Shown here piece by piece: positions 37,056 to 49,004 of a stretch of 64,000 bases of DNA. Position numbers and translations under genes: made by a program. The notes beneath the pieces were generated by a model. It had not been told where the DNA came from. It ran no database searches and saw nothing but the letters and a program-made list of their open reading frames with translations. The stretch is taken from contig MNCI01007658.1 of the NCBI GenBank assembly GCA_015680685.1, forward strand, positions 101,959-165,958, read 5' to 3'. Source of the stretch: Gnetum montanum. Its lineage: Eukaryota; Streptophyta; Gnetopsida; Gnetales; Gnetaceae. The first letter of the stretch is position 1, and each line of letters begins with the position of its first letter.

Positions 37056-37655
37056 AGTATTCTATCATATTTAATACTTTATAAATAATCCAATAATGAA
37101 ATAAATTTTTAATAGAGAAGTAATAAAGATATAAAAATTAAAATTCAAAATTAAGAAGTTACTAAATGTAAGAAATTTAGATACTTACAATCTTTTGTTC
37201 AAATTGACACTGAGATTAACAAAGTTAAACCAAGATAATTGAAATTGACAAAAAACTAGTAATGTATTTTATGATAAATTACAAACCTGAAATTTTTATA
37301 ATAAAAAATCTCTGCTAAATTGAAGGAAAAGTTCTATAAAACGACTATCATCTGATCCTTTATGATGTGGAATGTGTAACCTATCAAAAGTACAAGACTC
37401 AATGCATCTATGGGGAAAAGATATAAATGCTAAAGTATACACTGGATATAGCTCGAAAAATACTATCCCTAACTTTTCTATCATATAAATTTGGGGAGTA
37501 GTAAGCATGGAGATTAATCAAAGTCAATAGATCAAAAAATGCAGTTGCGACTTAATTAAATGACAGGGAAAACGAGGAACAGTATTCTTTAAATAGACTA
37601 ATAATAATCAACGGCATTGAAATTTCTAAAACTGTTATTTTTAATGAATGAAAAA

Positions 37656-38170
37656 TCAATAATTTAGAATGACAAAAAGAAATAATTCATATAGCAAGGC
37701 ACAAATTTGAGCATCCATTACTTTCCTTGTATAATTTCTCTCTGCACTCCATGTTAATTCACGTGGATCGCAAGCTGAGTAATATAACGAAGACGTTTCA
37801 CCAACTTGTAAACCAGTGGACTTGTAGAGTGTGTTAATCGGCATGGACATTAGGTTGTTTAATGCATCGGACCCGTGTCTCAAACCATGACTTTTAGATT
37901 GATGATTAGTTAGGCCGAACAGTTTGGTATCAAAGCTGTAGTTATGCATTTGAATCTATGTGTATGCATGCTTTTGTAGGCTTGTGTCTATACCTAACAT
38001 GTAAGTGAAGGAGGAGGGAGAGATTGTTGGGTGATTTTTGTGCAGGTTGAGTGGGAGACCTATGATTCAAACCAGGTTATAGCTTTTGGCTTGATGGTTA
38101 CCTGAGATCCATCAGGATCACATTGAATATGCTGGCTTCAATAGTTCCTACAAACAATCTGAATGCGTCC
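37656..38170 (+). mobile_element. Small non-autonomous LTR element remnant (TRIM-like), candidate
   Basis: GTTTGGTATCAAAGC (37921-37935) is one base from the initiator-Met primer-binding site of many plant LTR elements. Only about 80 bases later a purine tract (GAAGGAGGAGGGAGAGAT, about 38007-38024) is followed by TGTTGGG, a common LTR start. The sequence before the primer site (about 37860-37915) and after the TGTTGGG (about 38055-38105) shares phrases such as TCAAACCA and TTGATGRTTA. This PBS-PPT spacing is that of a TRIM. The frame 37656-37949 (-) is not supported. Confidence 0.4.
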
Positions 38171-38516
38171 GCTTAACCTGCAACAACATTATTTTCTTTT
38201 GCTTTTCATTTATACTAGAAATTCTGAATCCTCCAATGCTAGCCCTGCAATACAAGGAAATCACAGCTTCCAGTCCACGCAGCTTAATCAGGATCATCTA
38301 CTACCAGTAATTCACCATCCATACCAAACTTTCTCTCGTGACAGTTTTAATCAAGAAGTTCGTTGGCAGTGATTTTCAACATGATCCTGGTAGATATCCA
38401 CCAAAAATTTTACTGCTGTCAAATTGATATTGAGGCTAATTCGCTTTATTCAGTAATAATTTTTGTGGGCTGTTGGCTGAGTTTAGAATATTGGAATGCC
38501 CTCTTTCCAGAATTTC

Positions 38517-38523
38517 TATAAAT
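38517..38523 (+). promoter_or_regulatory. TATA box candidate for the lipase gene
   Basis: TATAAAT lies 95 bases before the start codon at 38612, a plausible position if the 5' leader is about 60 bases and unspliced. No other box was identified. Confidence 0.4.
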
Positions 38524-38611
38524 TTAGCTGTGGCTGTGGTGATGTTGCATGTATGATCAGTATTGCATGGTGGTTTCTGATTAGAAATCTCAGGTTAGGC
38601 TGCAATTAATC

Positions 38612-41600
38612 ATGTCGAAGTCTAAGAGCCGTGAGTATGCGATAATACACCCACACAAGCTGAGCTTGAGGAAGCTCGGGCAAGGTTTGCGGGATCGTTC
38701 AAAGCTGAATTTCCATGCGTTCACTGAATCGTCAGCAGCAGAATCTGGAGCAAAGCCATATGGAGAGAACTGGAGGGTGCTTTTGAGCTTGTTTCTACTC
38801 AGGATTCTGCATCTGGCTAAGCACCCTCTCAAGATTTTCGGTAATGTCCTTGAGTGGATCTTGAATTTCATCCATCTTAATGGTGGTCCTATCAAAAGCA
38901 CGTTCAGACTCTTCACAGGTATGACAAGTATAATTCTGAATCAATACATTTTCTGAGAGATATGCCGTATTGTTAGTTTTAACGATATGTATTCATAAAA
39001 GCTGTTATAAATGTTCTCGGTATAATTTCCATTTGAGAGAAGAAAACTTGGTTAGTGATTTTTAGTTGTTAGTCTCTGAAGACCTGAACGTGGCTGGGAT
39101 CGAATTTCTGTTCTACTTATATTTCCCGAGTCATATGTTCTACTTATAGGTATGTCGTTGAATATATGTGGTGACTCCTGGGTTCATCTGGGTTTTCTGT
39201 TCAAGTTTTAAAAAAGTATCTTATTGCTTATATAACTTGGGAACTTATACTTAATAAAACTTTAGAATTTAAGGTTGAAACACTTGTGCCTCTCTCATAG
39301 GAAGGCATAGCTCGCTAGCTCAGTGGTTGAGACATTTATCTTTCACCGCGGGAGAAAGAGGTTTTAGCTTTCATTCCTTTCTTTCTGGTCTACAAATGTA
39401 TCAACAATGAAGGTGTAGACTTCTGTTTTTTTTTTTTTTTTTTGGGAGCGTTGTGATACAAGCCCGAGTTCCTCTGTTCTTTTCTCCTAAATATATATAT
39501 CACCTTATCGTAAAATTTTGAAGAATACAGAGAACAAATAAATAAATGAGGATATCATCTTTGCATTGTCGTTGAAATTTTGAAATTTAAGAATTTACAA
39601 ATAGATTTATTCTGTCGGAACTTGCATGTGATTGTGTTTCTGGGTCATGGCTTCCAGGAAGGCTAGAGTTACCTAAAAAAGGAACAGAGAGATACATTAG
39701 CTTGATCGGGTTGCTGGAGCGGAGAACTAATTTGTATGCTAGAGAAGCAAAAGTTGCCAGTTCGCATAAAATGGAGAGTCTGCCAACCGATCCAGGAGAC
39801 AAAATTTACATTGATCTAACTGCCATGTGCTCAGGGGTTGTTTATGAAAATGAGAATGTGATCAAAAACAGAGTCACTGATATTTGGAAGGTATGCCATT
39901 AGGAAAAATTATAAAACACATTACAATACTATAAAATCATAGAAGGAATAATGTATATGAACATGATATTGGGATACTTTATTGATCTCCATAACTTCTG
40001 CTGCAGATGCACTTTGTGAAGTTCTATAACTTGTGGAACGGTATGAAGCCTCCTGCTGTTTTCTTTCGTCTTCATGTCTTTACAAATAGTTTAGGCTATT
40101 TTCTTTTACTTATTAAACAATAACATACTACATTATCAACCAAGATTGCAGTAAACCAAAACGCCAATTTGAATAAACAGTGCCATCAAACTTTTCTCTC
40201 TTCTGCAAAAAACTCTGTTTTTCTGTTTCTACTTCATTTGTAAGTTTATTACACTGTACTACCGTTTTAAAGAGTTTAAAATTGTTTATGATTAAATTGG
40301 CTAACTTTTACGCTGTACTGATGTACTCTTGAAAATGTATTTACTTCTTTTCCTATCCAAGTAGCTGACTAAAAAGTTGAGAATCATTACCTAAAACACT
40401 CCTTTCAACTACCTCTCAGTTAACACTAAGTTTCCAATGCCTTAGAGTTTTTTTTATGCTGATCTCTCCGCTTCCGTAGTTGTGACTTTCTGCTGAACAG
40501 CCCATTTATATATATTCCAGTGTCCCATCACATTGGCACCTAGAACAGTGACAAACAAAATCCCAAATTTTCCATTCTGTCTAAGGTTCTTTATTTGTTC
40601 AAGGCTCTTTAATGATTAATTAAACAGGGTTTGATGGATGTGGTTTGTTACGTAATTTCTGGGAGCTTGTAATCTCAGTTGATATTGAGTTTACGATTCG
40701 TGAATCCAGATACATTACACCTTTAAGGTTGAGTCTACAAATAATAAAATTGTAAATAATAGAAACAAGGTATGTGTGGTGAGTCAGACAAGAAAGCAAT
40801 GCTTAAAATCACCAAGAACTAACTAATCTTTTTAATATAAGAAGCAGATTGGGCCTTAATCATTATATCGTATTATTATGCCCAACTTCTTAATAAAATC
40901 CATGATACAGAGCACTTAACTTCATATGTTTGATATTTTGTGTTCGAAAGTGGACAGTAGTAAACCTTATCCCAGAACTTCCAAAAGTTTAAAATCCAAA
41001 CCAATTGGGTTTTGTGATGGCAGATCGATTTAGAGAAAACACAACACAGGCATTCATATGCACCGACAAAGAAGAAGATGCCAACCTCATAATCTTAACT
41101 TTCAGAGGCACAGAGCCCTTTGATGCAGATGATTGGTCCACAGATGCAGATATGTCATGGTACGCAATCCCCTCCGTCGGAAAGGTTCATGTGGGATTCA
41201 TGGAGGGTTTAGGAATTGCAAACAGATTTGAGGCACAGGTCATGAGCAAACTAGAGATGGATTCCAGCCACTTGGACAAACCCCTGGCATACCATACACT
41301 AGTGCAGGAATTGAAAAAACTGATGAGCATCCACAAGAAAGCCAAAATTATTGTAACAGGGCACAGTCTGGGAGGAGCCCTAGCAATCCTGTTTGCAGCA
41401 GTTCTGGTCCTGAGAAATGAGGACGAAATCCTGAAAAAGGTGCAGGGCGTGTACACATTCGGGCAGCCAAGAGTTGGGGATGAAGATTTTGGTAACTATG
41501 TGAATTCAAGGCTGAACTATCCAGTCCCAAAATACTACAGAATCGTTTACTGCAATGACATAGTTCCCAGAGTCCCCTTTGATGATTTTGTTTTTCTATT

Positions 41601-42117
41601 CAAGCATTTTGGGACGTGTCTCTACTTCGACAGCTGCTTTCGCCAGCACGTAAGAATTCCCACCATTACCAATTTCTTCGCTCATGCTCATTCTATTTTT
41701 GGGTTTTCAATTTTACTTTACCTTAGTCCTTAGATCATGCTTTTTTGTATTGATTTGATCGTTCAATTAGTTTCAACCATACAAATCTTTTTGTTTATCT
41801 ATGTTTGATATCCAAATCATACTGAAATGTTGAGATTCATAGTAATTTTTGTTGGGTATTGGTTGCAGAACCTGCCTGAGGCACCCAACAAAAACTTCTC
41901 GGTGTTCTACTTCTTCCTGAATCGGTTCAATGCTCTGTGGGAAGCTATACACTGTTTCCTTCTGCCATTCTACAAGGGTAGGAATTACAGAGAAACTTGG
42001 CTGTTCACGATTTCTAGGTTCACGTTTGGTTTTCTGGTACCTGGGGTGGTTTCTCACACCCTTGTCAACTATGTGCACTCTGCCAGACTGGGACCTACTC
42101 CTCTCCACCTTCCTTGA
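38612..42117 (+). CDS. OBL1: OBL1-like class-3 triacylglycerol lipase, five exons, 482 aa
   Basis: Exons 38612-38918, 39658-39890, 40007-40040, 41024-41649 and 41869-42117 join in frame with GT-AG introns of 739, 116, 983 and 219 bases and code for 482 residues ending at TGA. The N-terminal part has a hydrophobic stretch (WRVLLSLFLLRILHL, about residues 53-67), as oil-body lipases do. The lipase core follows: RGTEPFDADDW (about 219-229), the nucleophile elbow GHSLGGA with Ser306 (codon 41365-41367), YTFGQPRVGDEDFG, Asp370 in YCNDIVPRVP, and His463 in VVSHTLVNYV, giving a complete Ser-Asp-His triad. Arabidopsis OBL1 acts on lipid droplets, hydrolysing triacylglycerol. The protein is close to but shorter than that (about 529). 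No disabling change is seen. The exact paralogue (OBL1, 2 or 3) is not settled. Confidence 0.92.
39301..39443 (+). mobile_element. tRNA-derived SINE in lipase intron 1
   Basis: GCTAGCTCAGTGGTTGAG is a good pol III A box. A weaker B-box region (GAGGTTTTAGCTTTCATTCC) follows about 40 bases later, and the unit ends in a run of 18 T (39426-39443), the tail type of TS-like plant SINEs. It lies entirely within intron 1, away from splice sites. Target duplications are not clear. Confidence 0.6.
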
Positions 42118-42185
42118 GAGGATTTGCACATCAGCTTAGCATGGCTTCTTAGGAATCCTTTTTGCTTTAGTTGCATGGCATTTAT

Positions 42186-42228
42186 AATAAAATCAATGCT
42201 TTTTGACTGTTTGTTTGAAAGAAATAAA
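42186..42228 (+). terminator. Polyadenylation signals after the lipase gene
   Basis: AATAAA at 42186-42191 and again at 42223-42228, 70-110 bases past the stop codon. Either could direct 3'-end formation. Confidence 0.55.
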
Positions 42229-42799
42229 GGTTGCTGTTGTATTGGTACGATCCTCATACAACAGCCACAACACAGGTAACCACCGATCAATTAAGTATTG
42301 CATAGAACGTTCTGTGTCAGTATGTGTTGCATGATGTGTGTCCGATTACTTTTTCAGAATTTTGGTGAGATACTGTGTATGCAAAAGAATTTAACAGCCT
42401 TTGGGCTGTAGTTTTTAATTTTAATAGTGTTTATGATATGAAAAATAAAATGATTGTTTAATCTTATGCATTTTAGAAGTCGTATATAGATATGTAAGTT
42501 TAAAATTAAAATTAAAAATAGATTTAAAATATAAATAAAATTTTAATTAAATAATATTGACATGATTTTTATTCCAATAAATAATGCTTAATTAATATAT
42601 TATCATATTTAATTTATCTAAAATTAATAATAAATAAACAGACGATGGACTTAATAAATTAAATAAATAAGAAGTGTTGTATGACTTTTCTAAAGAATTT
42701 TATTTATTTTATTTCAAATCTATAAAGACATACTGAAGAATAGAAATTAGTATAGTTTTGTATTGTTGAAAGAGAAAATTTTCAAAATATTCATAAAAT

Positions 42800-43390
42800 T
42801 AAAATACATATTAAAATATTTGGCTCACTTGGAACCTTCTTTTGAGCATTCTAGAAAGATGTCAAAATATAATTTTTTAAATATAAAAAATATAATGATA
42901 CATTTATACAAGAAAGCTCATAAAATTGAACAGGAGGTATAAACCAAATTCTAAAATAAGAGATAAAAATATGGTTTAATAATATTGCAACTTTGTGAAC
43001 TTTAAACCTTTTCCATTACAGAACAAAAAATAGTAATCTAAAAAATAGAATCAATCAATTCTTTCAAAATTTCCATTATGATCTTTTAAAGAGTTGAACC
43101 AAGTAAACCAATTATCATAATGAGCATAAAAAACAACATTGATGAACAAAATTGTTCCTTAAGATCATACCAAATAGAGACATTGTGACCTACAAGCTAA
43201 GAAGAACCTCCAACAAATTTGTTATAATAATTTTCCAATATATTAAAATTACCACCCAAAAACCAAAGAATGTTTATCAACTTGTGAAGAAGAAATCATT
43301 GCAAAGTAATTCTTTTTGTGGAATTAGTTTGAGCATAAATGTTGTAAATACTAAAATAACTTGAAGCACCTTAAAAAACTTTCAAGACTG
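42800..43390 (-). pseudogene. L1-type LINE endonuclease fragment, decayed
   Basis: Minus strand. A YNIYAQTN match to I-Y-A-P is followed after a frame change by FLGGNFNILENYYNKFVGG (about 43270-43210), the L-G-G-D-F-N...D-K-x-G-G signature of plant L1 endonucleases with the first D replaced by N. Then YLVQLFKRS*WKF in one frame, or FTWFNS...NGNFERID in another (about 43100-43050), corresponds to the [FY]-T-W-x-N motif. No RT follows. It is too decayed to assign further. Confidence 0.6.
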
Positions 43391-43394
43391 TAGA

Positions 43395-45360
43395 ATTTAT
43401 TAGACTAAAAATGATTGATATTCTTATTATAATTAGTAAGGAACACTATTGATGAATAGTCTTCAATAAATTATGTCGATGTATTAGCATCAATGTAGGC
43501 TCCATTGCATTGGCACACCAGTGTTAATATAGAGGCAGTAAATGTCTATATAAATGTGTATCAACTACATTTATAGCACCATTTGATCAATAGATTAACC
43601 AAATCTATCATAGAAGTTAGAATTATCAGAGAGTGCCTACAACATAGTGTAAAATAATTGAATGGAGTCTTTATTCAAGTACTATATACCTAGACCCATT
43701 GCATAATTGATACTAAAGATATAAATGATTCCATTACATTGTAAGACTTTAACTTAGTTTGAATTTACTTTTAAATGCAAATTATTTCAATGCAACTTAG
43801 CTTAATGTTTACTTTTTATACTTAGTTATATAATTTCATTGTATATTAATTATGTAGAATGAGTATGACCCACTTTAAACATAAACTTATTAACATTTGG
43901 TAATCTTAGCAATGTACCACTAAGTATGCCTAATAGTGGACACTTGGTAAACCAACAATGATTGTCAAAGTTTAGGATGTATGTAGAAATTTAGGAGTGA
44001 ATGTTAATCAGATAGGTTAAAATAGATTAGACTTCATTTTCTACACAAAATAAATTAGATTAAATTTTGATATTTTAATAATACCTTAACATGACCCATA
44101 GAACATCAAGATCATATGCCTCAATTACACATAATTATGTGCATTATGACCACATGATTGTAATTGGAAAGACAGTGACCTACAATCAAACGATTAGCTA
44201 TCTAGATACCACATTAGTCCAGTCTATAGATTACAATCAGGTCGATTGCGTACACTCATGATTTGTATGGTCAAGCATTGGGACTACTCATCACTCATCA
44301 TTGATGTCATTGCTAAGGACTAGTGTTAATGATCTAGATAGTTAATCATTTATGATTATGTGGATGCCAACTCTTCCATGCTTACATAGGGTCATGTTTG
44401 AATAAGTTTTAGAAATCCTATAGGTTTGCTATGATAACCATGTAGATTATTTGTTATAGTATTATAAACAACTTCCAGGGAAGCCCCTTTAATGGTGGAT
44501 TTTATTGATTTCAATATTGAGAGACCTATGCTAAACGTCTAGATTATTTGTTATAGTATTATAAGCAACTTCCACAGAAGCCCCTTTAATGGTGGATTTC
44601 ATTGATTTCAATATTGATGTACGAACTCCTAGAAAGAAAATAGATAAAATGTAAATAGACCAATATCTGGAAGACCAGCAGCATCATTGGAGCCTCAATC
44701 ATACATTGGTTGTAAAAGAAATTATAAATATCAGCAGCCTCTAACTCTATACGTGATCCATACCCTAGGCCATCAATGTTTTAGATATCCAAAATCGCAC
44801 AGATCAGAGTCGATTTTGCAGGTTGTACGGGAATTCCAAGCCATTATAGCAATGGTTGTAGTTCATTCTTTTGTTACAGGATTCAACATACCATTTACAC
44901 GGAAATCTACTGCTTAAACAGACCTATGCCATCTCCACCCTCGAAATTCATCGTGAAATCAACTTTATGCAAACAGCAGCTATTCACATGAGAAGTCTTG
45001 TGCTTCTCAGTTCAATTCATTTAATATAAATTTTTTAAGAGAAAAGTATATGTGTATCTGTATACGGGACAAAAGAGTGTTGAAACTACTGCATCTCAGG
45101 GACGCAACTTAAATTTTGGTTTCAGTTTCAGAAGATCATGGCTTTAAGCCAACGCTTAATTTGATCTGTCCATGTTATAATCAGTCCTGATTCCTAGCAG
45201 CATTCATGATAGCCTAATTTAGCATATGGGAATCGAGGATTGCAGAAAATATAGTTGGAGTCCCAGTAAGTTGTGGTTGCTACCCAAACAACCAGAGTAC
45301 AAGTTTACGGCAAAACTTAGTACAAAGTTGATAACGAAAAAATTTATTAGATTATATTGA
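43395..45360. other. Interval with no supported gene; one direct repeat
   Basis: AT-rich. A phrase beginning AGATTATTTGTTATAGTATTATAA and ending GGATTT...TTGATTTCAATATTGA occurs twice with an offset of about 97 bases (44444-44520 and 44541-44617). The frame at 44687-44917 has no recognisable family. The stretch 44650-45490 looks low-copy. Confidence 0.45.
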
Positions 45361-45362
45361 AA

Positions 45363-45518
45363 TGATGAATTGCAGTAGCCTTCTATCCCTTGCACAAATT
45401 CACTAGAATGATATAGTCACATCCCCATTCCCAAATGATATGATGAATTGCAGTAGCCTTCTATCCCTTGCACAAATTCACTAGAATGATATAGTCACAT
45501 CCCCATTCCCAAATGATA
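45363..45518 (+). repeat. Perfect 78-bp tandem duplication across the left edge of element C
   Basis: Copies 45363-45440 and 45441-45518 are identical. Each contains flanking DNA plus the first 26 bases of the element C LTR (AGTCACATCCCCATTCCC...). Confidence 0.95.
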
Positions 45519-46065
45519 CTGCTGCCTAATGAAGATAGTGTCTCTCCATAACAAATGTTATTGTTATCTTAATAAGACTTGAAAAGGTAGTTGTAATTGA
45601 GACTCAAAAGGGTGTATTGTAACAACAGACATGTCTCTTGAGGTGGCATTTAAGGGTTTTACCTAAGGCATTTATACTCGGGTTTAGAGGTTGTGCCAAG
45701 CATGGAGTGGTAGGGCTAGTATAGGCAAGTCATGGGAGCTAGGTGAAACAGGTTAGGAAGTGGACTAGCCATCTCTTCTAACTGAGTTGTAGGCCTAATC
45801 ATGATGGCAATGCTGAATTGCCTATGAGAGATATATGCCAAAGGAAGAAAACCCTAAGAAACACTCTAAGAGCATAATCTAGATATGCTATTCCATATTA
45901 ATAAAGCATTCTTTTCTTTCTTTTTCTACATTTTTTCTATTATTTTATTTATACATAATGTCAAATATCACATATTTTGCATTTGGTATATTTTTTCTGT
46001 GTGCATAATGTCTAATATATTGTATATTTGATGTTTGCCATGACATCTAAGGACAGGATGTCATA
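45493..46065 (+). repeat. Element C 5' LTR
   Basis: 573 bases, starting AGTCACATCCCC (the first T changed to A) and ending GGATGTCATA. It is similar along its whole length to 61064-61638 and to the solo LTR 33664-34233. An AATAAA sits near 45899. Confidence 0.85.
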
Positions 46066-46066
46066 A

Positions 46067-46078
46067 TTGGTATAAGAG
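46067..46078 (+). promoter_or_regulatory. Element C primer-binding site
   Basis: TTGGTATAAGAG, one base different from the TTGGTATCAGAG complement of initiator tRNA-Met, directly after the LTR. Confidence 0.75.
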
Positions 46079-47689
46079 AAAACTATGAACCAAGGGCCAT
46101 TCAAAACCATCGACCAACTACAAGAAACTGATGATGAACCATGAAACCACAATAGAGGGAAAGTCATTAACTAGCACCAAATGCACTATATGTCTAAGAT
46201 GATCTATGAAAGCTAAAAGATACTGTTTCATTGATTTCATGAACAATGGATCAAACATCTATAAAAAGAAATAGATCCCACCAACAAAATTCTTTCATGG
46301 ATGTCATTGATTGATGAAGATCTAACTACGCCTCATCCAAATTCATCAATTACAAGAGATGTTAGTAAGACTAGTCAAGGTAACTCTTACCCATTTTAAT
46401 ATTATAATTATTAATTAATTAAGGTCATTATTAATTTTTTTAAAAAAAATTAGTAACCATGACCTAAATTGATTTTATTTTGTTGAAATTCATTATTCAA
46501 GTAATTTAGAAAACCTCAAGTTACCATATGTTAGCCTAGAAATGTTAGTTCAAAAAAATAGGCTAGTTTGGTTCTTTTAATTCCTAAAAAATCAACTTCA
46601 TTTATGAACCCTAAGACTATGTCCAATGCATAGTACTTATTAAGATGATTCCAACAGTACAAATTTCATCTCAATCAAACTTATGGTTTGAAATATATTG
46701 ATGTTTAAAGTTTCTCATTTTACGTGCATTAAATAATCTTAAATTATTAATTTATTATTTAAACCAAAAACATGTGTCAAAATTTTAGTGTCAAGAATTA
46801 ACTTGGAATTGTTGTTTACTGACAGTGAACCTCTACCCTGTCATTAGTCGAACCACCACGTCAACTGCCAAGGTAAGGTGGAATAAATTAATAATAAAAA
46901 GTAAAAAAAAAATTTAAGTGGGAGGTCATAGGTTCAAACCCCAACATCGTTGACTTTAAAAATCCATTTTTAAAAAAATTAAATAAAAATATGAAATAAA
47001 AAATATGAAAAATCTAACAAACATATTAATAAATTTAAAAATTAAAATAATAATAATAAATATAATAAAATTGAACAAGAGGACATGGGTTCAAAGCAAG
47101 ACCCACTCCCTTAGTTTTATTTTATATATATATATATAAACAAACATATATTTTAAAAGAGATGGAAGGTTAGGGGTTCGAAACTAGGACCCCCTCATTC
47201 AATTTTAGTTCATAACAACAACAATAATATTACAATAATCATAAAAAAAGTAAAAAAATTTGTAAAGAAAACCCCTTTGTCAATGAGGTCGCAATTGACT
47301 CTGCTACTGGCTAGCAATGTCATAGTTGGCCAGCAACCAGTAGTAGCTGGGCTTGTTGTAAGGCTTGGCTGCATAGCAAGGGCGACCATGATGAGTCCAC
47401 ACTCTATGGGCACTTCTCAACCATGCTAGATTGTTGTGCCTAATGACTAATGTCATGCTACCCACTAGCATGTTGTGCTTGCTACTTGCCACCATACACC
47501 CACTACTTGCTAGCTGTTGTTGCCTGCTAGCTATTGTTGCTTTGCTGCACTGCCTTACTGCTCGCTACTACATTGTAACTTGCAACTGTCATCATGCCTG
47601 AAACCTATGCCATCTGCTATTGCCATTTCTCTGCATTGTCTACCTACACACACACCCTTGACTTTCTTCAACACTACAGATCATTACCT

Positions 47690-48060
47690 ATGATGCCATT
47701 GATCATTGCCTCCTCTACCACCAATCATCACATCCCTACTATAAATCATCACCTCCCATGCCGTTGATCATTACCTCCTCTACCACAGATCATGTCCTCC
47801 CTACCTCAGATCATCACCTCCCATGTTGCTGATCATTACCTCCCATGCTACAAATCATTACCTCCCATGCCATTGATCCTTACCTCCCTTATCATCGATC
47901 ATTGCCTCCTATGTCGTAGATCATCACCTCCCATGTTGTCGATCATCGCCTCCCCTGTTATTGATCATTGCCTTCCATGTTGCCAATCATCACCTTCCTT
48001 GCAGTAGATCATTACCTCTTCCAATGCCTTGTGACATCACCAATCATCGTCTTTACTGAA
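47690..48060 (+). repeat. Imperfect minisatellite, about 30-34 bp unit
   Basis: Ten or more units built on GATCATYRCCTCCCATGY, with variation in the second half. The frame at 47792-48007 is a by-product of the repeat. Confidence 0.8.
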
Positions 48061-48516
48061 AAAAATTCCTAGTAAATAGCATGATGCACTGTGTTGGCCC
48101 TATTTCGATTGTGTTGACCCTAGTGTAGAGTGTGCATGTCGACAAAAACTATGTAGGCCCTGTGGAGGGTCACACAAGCCCAATAAAAGGACATGTAGGC
48201 CCTATAATAGGTTGTATAGGCCCTAAAAATGGTCACACAAGGCTGCATCACCTAGTGCCACCCTTCACTGACCTTGCACCACCCACCCCATGCAGCTATT
48301 GCTAATGCACACTTTCGCCAACCTTGCTAGCCTCACCTACCACTACTCTCATCTACATTCCTTGCCTTGCTACTACCCCTATCTAGTAGTTGTCGTAGTC
48401 TCCGAGGATGGAAAATTTCCAATGTTGATGCATTAAATCAAATAAAAACACACGCATAAATAAATTTTAAAATTAGAATTAGTGCCCTAGTAATCATAAG
48501 AATAAAATTTCTATAA

Positions 48517-48567
48517 TTAAGCATTCTTGTTTTGGAGTAGTGCTAGGATGGGTGACCTCTCAGGAAG
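48517..48567 (+). ncRNA. 5S rRNA-derived fragment (3' half)
   Basis: TTAAGC...CTTG...AGTAGTGCTAGGATGGGTGACCTC...GGAAG aligns without gaps to about 51 bases of plant 5S rRNA, 40 of 51 matching by hand, including the internal promoter sequence AGGATGGGTGACCTC. The 5' half is absent. It could come from a 5S-derived SINE or a Cassandra-type LTR; no LTR ends were found around it. Confidence 0.6.
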
Positions 48568-49004
48568 TTTCATTTTTCACACAAAAGGTCCTTAACTTTA
48601 AAAGCCAGAGCTTTTGATTTTGGAAGCCTTTTTTGATGAACAAAGAGTCATTTTCTATAGTTTTCAACCTTCAAAACACAATGGTGATGTTAGATCTTTC
48701 CTAGAGAATCCCAAAAATTAGTTTTTACCCCTTGCCCAACATAGTACTTTAAGACCTTTAAAAATTTAAATTTAGCATAATTTGAGCATATGATGTCCTT
48801 TTTTAACATATGGATAGTCATTTCCAACATTTTTCACCCTTATGAACTCAATGGTGAGGTCAGGTTTATCATCTAGACACCTAGTAATTTGATGATATCA
48901 TAATTTTAACCTTTTGGGCTTTAAGATTTAGCACATAACCTTTGTAGATAGCCATAAGATCTCTATGGCATGTTATTAGTTACATTGCCAAAGTAAGTGT
49001 TTTT

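Larger units (their letters stand above)
46079..49000. other. Element C interior, no pol recognised; SINE-like B boxes and low-complexity DNA
   Basis: After a short possible leader (46079-46400) the sequence becomes AT-rich. Three B-box-like phrases, each preceded by a purine-rich stretch, occur at about 46913-46945 (GGTTCAAACCCC), 47085-47110 (GGTTCAAAGC) and 47162-47185 (GGTTCGAAAC). An (AT)n run lies near 47125-47140. GTAGGCCCTAT-like phrases repeat at 48100-48240. No protein family can be read. Confidence 0.45.

Noticed and set aside
37656-37949. 97-codon minus-strand frame upstream of the lipase gene
   Set aside because: It overlaps the TRIM-like LTR region and has no recognisable domain.
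39309-39380. tRNA gene
   Set aside because: The A box is good, but the B box and acceptor stem are degenerate and a T-run tail follows 60 bases later, which fits a SINE.
41187-41456. Minus-strand frames over the lipase exon
   Set aside because: Shadows of exon 4 in another frame; the sense strand has the catalytic motifs.
44687-44917. 76-codon frame in low-copy DNA
   Set aside because: No family resemblance, no splice or promoter context, and length within chance for the composition.
47690-48060. Regular 30-34 bp repeats with apparent spacers
   Set aside because: The variable parts are diverged repeat sequence; this is a minisatellite.
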